This document shows positions 6,701 through 7,169 of a stretch of DNA of 7,169 nt, one piece after another (the stretch's first letter is position 1; every line of letters begins with the position of its first letter). This DNA comes from an uncultured Collinsella sp. (GTDB lineage: Bacteria > Actinomycetota > Coriobacteriia > Coriobacteriales > Coriobacteriaceae): positions 1-7,169 of the forward strand of contig CABQHR010000090.1 of NCBI GenBank assembly GCA_902463875.1. Direction: 5' to 3'. The position numbers were made by a program, and so were the translations under genes. The notes beneath the pieces are model-generated. The model saw only the letters and a program-made list of their open reading frames with translations, did not search any database and had not been told where the DNA came from.

Positions 6701-7169
6701 GTGATATTGCTACCTTTCTTATTGAGAAAGATTTCGCCGTTGCAGTCTAGGTCCTGCATCAATTGAAAACTGCCGGACTGATTTTCCGCAACGCCCTGAA
6801 GTTTCTGGCTAAGCTCAGCTTCATTGTTAATTTTCACAGCAGCCGTTCCGGCTTGCTCACCTTCCGCAGCCGCGACAACGGTTTTGTCATCCGAAGTCGT
6901 TGTACCCTCGTTCTGCTGCTCTTCCTCGGACTGTCCCTCAAGCTGGGCATCGTCGCCAGTCTCGTCGCCCTCGGTCTCGTCGCTAATCTGCTTTTTGGTA
7001 TCCCCGTTGTTGGTGTTGTCTACATCAGTAGACTCACTTGAGGAACCCCCCCCCATCACAGTTTCCTCGGCAGAAACCGTCTGGGCATCGTTGGCAATGG
7101 CCTGCGAGATCGGAGGCATGACGAGCGACAGTACCAGGCTCAACACGGAGGCTCCGCACAAAACGCCTG
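3778..7169 (-). CDS. Large LPxTG-type surface adhesin, beta-helix plus two Spy0128-like domains (5' partial)
   Basis: Probable wall-anchored adhesin, perhaps the tip or ancillary subunit of a pilus. Residues are counted from the TTG codon at 7161, but the frame stays open to the window edge and the visible protein begins inside a signal-peptide hydrophobic core (VLSLVLSLV) with no basic n-region, so the true start lies upstream. Cleavage probably follows AIA (about 23). Residues 25-105 are an acidic Ser/Thr/Asn/Gln-rich stretch holding the G9 run. Residues about 110-560 form a right-handed beta-helix with repeated SGG.I.GN...GGGVY coils; about 561-710 are an interruption, followed by one more coil (711-733). 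Two Spy0128/FctA-like domains follow (about 742-920 and 928-1082); likely isopeptide residues are Lys750 or Lys747, Glu828, Asn918 and Lys935 or Lys932, Glu1007, Asn1080. LPLSG (1086-1090), a membrane segment and an RRK tail end the protein. Nine cysteines lie in the exported part. The binding target cannot be read from the sequence. Confidence 0.93.
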   Translation of the reverse strand, partial: GVLCGASVLSLVLSLVMPPISQAIANDAQTVSAEETVMGGGSSSESTDVDNTNNGDTKKQISDETEGDETGDDAQLEGQSEEEQQNEGTTTSDDKTVVAAAEGEQAGTAAVKINNEAELSQKLQGVAENQSGSFQLMQDLDCNGEIFLNKKGSNITLDLNGYKIKHSSNNKPLFSVSNSAEFTITDSNPGVDEIKGTQPLQDQGQTFTSENYGKNGKVDDYDNDDIPTTLTYYVTKSSASGTSTAETLETHTVNIKGAIVSTASTGSALRLINVYNHGKFNLRGGTLTQKKDCNVGSLIYAENGSTVNMSGGFVCGATSRSQGAGIELKDEGTTLNLTGGVIAGNYAPNGGGVYSNGSSVSISENAVISGNATFDGASDSAGYGGGIMASGGSVTVSGGYITNNKMAKFCGEDGNGDHGGAGLAANNGAHVTISGGQITGNYSEEAGGGVYVTDVNRNEQPRTGMAWLNITGGIIASNVSYRSEGAGVRVGQMVDAMISGTTSKVYITNNHCMSRFDWGGGGIFVQGNSNAGKEYTAGRLFVYNSYISSNTAGGYGGGVAVCPTGKTLVTNTDGTAIFGNSSAGADYDGDNHAEKNAYKPGDNSGNEGAPHLSGGGSGKNQDEDAYKSEVFRKNGHADFFLAAKDGHTEPLAAVIGKMLGGGDAQYSGSKELQDAIKIPANGGVQIYKSIGLTSGVQAGSDEATAAQKAATTFITGNYSWNHGGGIMSNGDLYLGQPEDTYVYPSLKLKATKALVNSLTNQNEDLAENQFTFTVYRKDSDDPFSTGTFNRDACTEVGTANNDTSGSITFDLGEQFLASGTTDKLTYYLVEDAGGDSDIEYDPAVYKIEVTVEDHTTVLMSVPTQSNPNVTKDLKVHNYTITSVNVTKNPGESAISLGTVQASTEGYYSIADSNGGKTFTNKCTPYTSAGSWTPKATKVVEGGEMKAFTLEFADNPDFTGAKTVKTTAGGAKSQTLNFAEIEYKLNQLDKLAADSTGRGASKTFTYYVREQQPTTPFVNYKYDESVYKITVTATDQSDKTIKCDVTYTKIVDAKGGEIAENDQKPLKYGEDTSADQSLPTFTNTYSTSLPLSGMSGVTLTYLAGAAVLCAAAAWMHIRRKANAKGGESRE
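3794..3800 (-). promoter_or_regulatory. Ribosome binding site deciding the GTG start of gene B
   Basis: AGGGAGG on the coding strand ends 8 bases before the GTG at 3785. It lies inside the last codons of the upstream adhesin gene. It supports the GTG start over the longer in-frame ATG at 3866, which would add 27 mostly basic residues before an otherwise normal signal peptide. Confidence 0.85.
5482..6246 (-). repeat. Tandem beta-helix coils in the adhesin
   Basis: About eight consecutive coils, 20 to 35 residues each, share the pattern hydrophobic-x-hydrophobic-S/T-GG-x-I-x-x-N followed by a variable loop and then GGG-hydrophobic. Examples are NLTGGVIAGN...NGGGVY, VTISGGQITGN...AGGGVY and LFVYNSYISSN...YGGGVAV. 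The pattern is typical of right-handed parallel beta-helix surface proteins. A further coil (ITGNYS...GGGIMSNG) lies apart at 4963-5031. At DNA level, near-copies of aatagttgcc-rgt-rat occur at 5013 and 5841, so the coils are recognisable as diverged repeats. Confidence 0.8.
7046..7054 (-). repeat. Poly-G9 homopolymer in the coding strand of the adhesin gene
   Basis: Nine consecutive C on the plus strand read as nine G on the coding strand, encoding Met-Gly-Gly-Gly-Ser just after the signal peptide. In the present length the adhesin frame is open. Losing one G leads to TAG at 7022-7020; gaining one leads to TGA at 7036-7034. Both alternative frames therefore close at once. Poly-G tracts of this length near the 5' end of surface genes are a known substrate for slipped-strand phase variation. 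That this tract varies in length is inference. Confidence 0.85.

Noticed and set aside
7159..7161. TTG as the start codon of the adhesin gene
   Set aside because: The frame remains open to the window edge and the TTG lies in the hydrophobic core of a signal peptide with no positively charged n-region after it, so the true start is outside the window.

Overview
The window holds three consecutive cell-surface protein genes, all on the minus strand: one apparent pilus/adhesin operon of a Gram-positive bacterium. Each protein has an export signal, tandem Ig-like domains of kinds that form internal isopeptide bonds, and a C-terminal sortase sorting signal (LPxTG-like motif, hydrophobic segment, basic tail). 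The style of the genes (a large beta-helix protein with Spy0128-like domains and an LPLSG anchor next to two fimbrial-isopeptide pilins, strong GGAGG ribosome sites, moderate to high GC) suggests a gut actinobacterium of the Coriobacteriia, most likely Collinsella or a close relative. That assignment is inference from family resemblance; no taxonomic marker is present.

Layout in the direction of transcription (right to left). Gene A (7169 to 3778) lacks its 5' end, cut by the window edge. It encodes a large adhesin: the rest of a signal peptide, an acidic low-complexity stretch containing a run of nine G, a right-handed beta-helix of GG-rich coils, two Spy0128/FctA-like domains and an LPLSG anchor. 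Gene B (3785 to 2121) overlaps gene A by 8 bases, starts at GTG behind a good ribosome site, and encodes a pilin with an MPSTG anchor. Gene C (2012 to 228) follows after 108 bases and encodes a second pilin of the same domain plan with an LPLTG anchor. A strong rho-independent terminator (89-127) ends the unit about 100 bases past gene C. The last 88 bases hold nothing I can support.

Working model: gene C, and possibly gene B, supply pilus shaft or accessory subunits, and gene A supplies the large adhesive subunit. A sortase would polymerise and anchor them, but no sortase or signal peptidase gene lies in the window. The most notable signals are the G9 tract early in gene A, where a one-base change in either direction leads to a stop codon within a few codons (a candidate phase-variation switch that could also affect the overlapping gene B); the abrupt rise in GC confined to gene B; and the different sorting signal of gene B compared with the near-matching ones of genes A and C.
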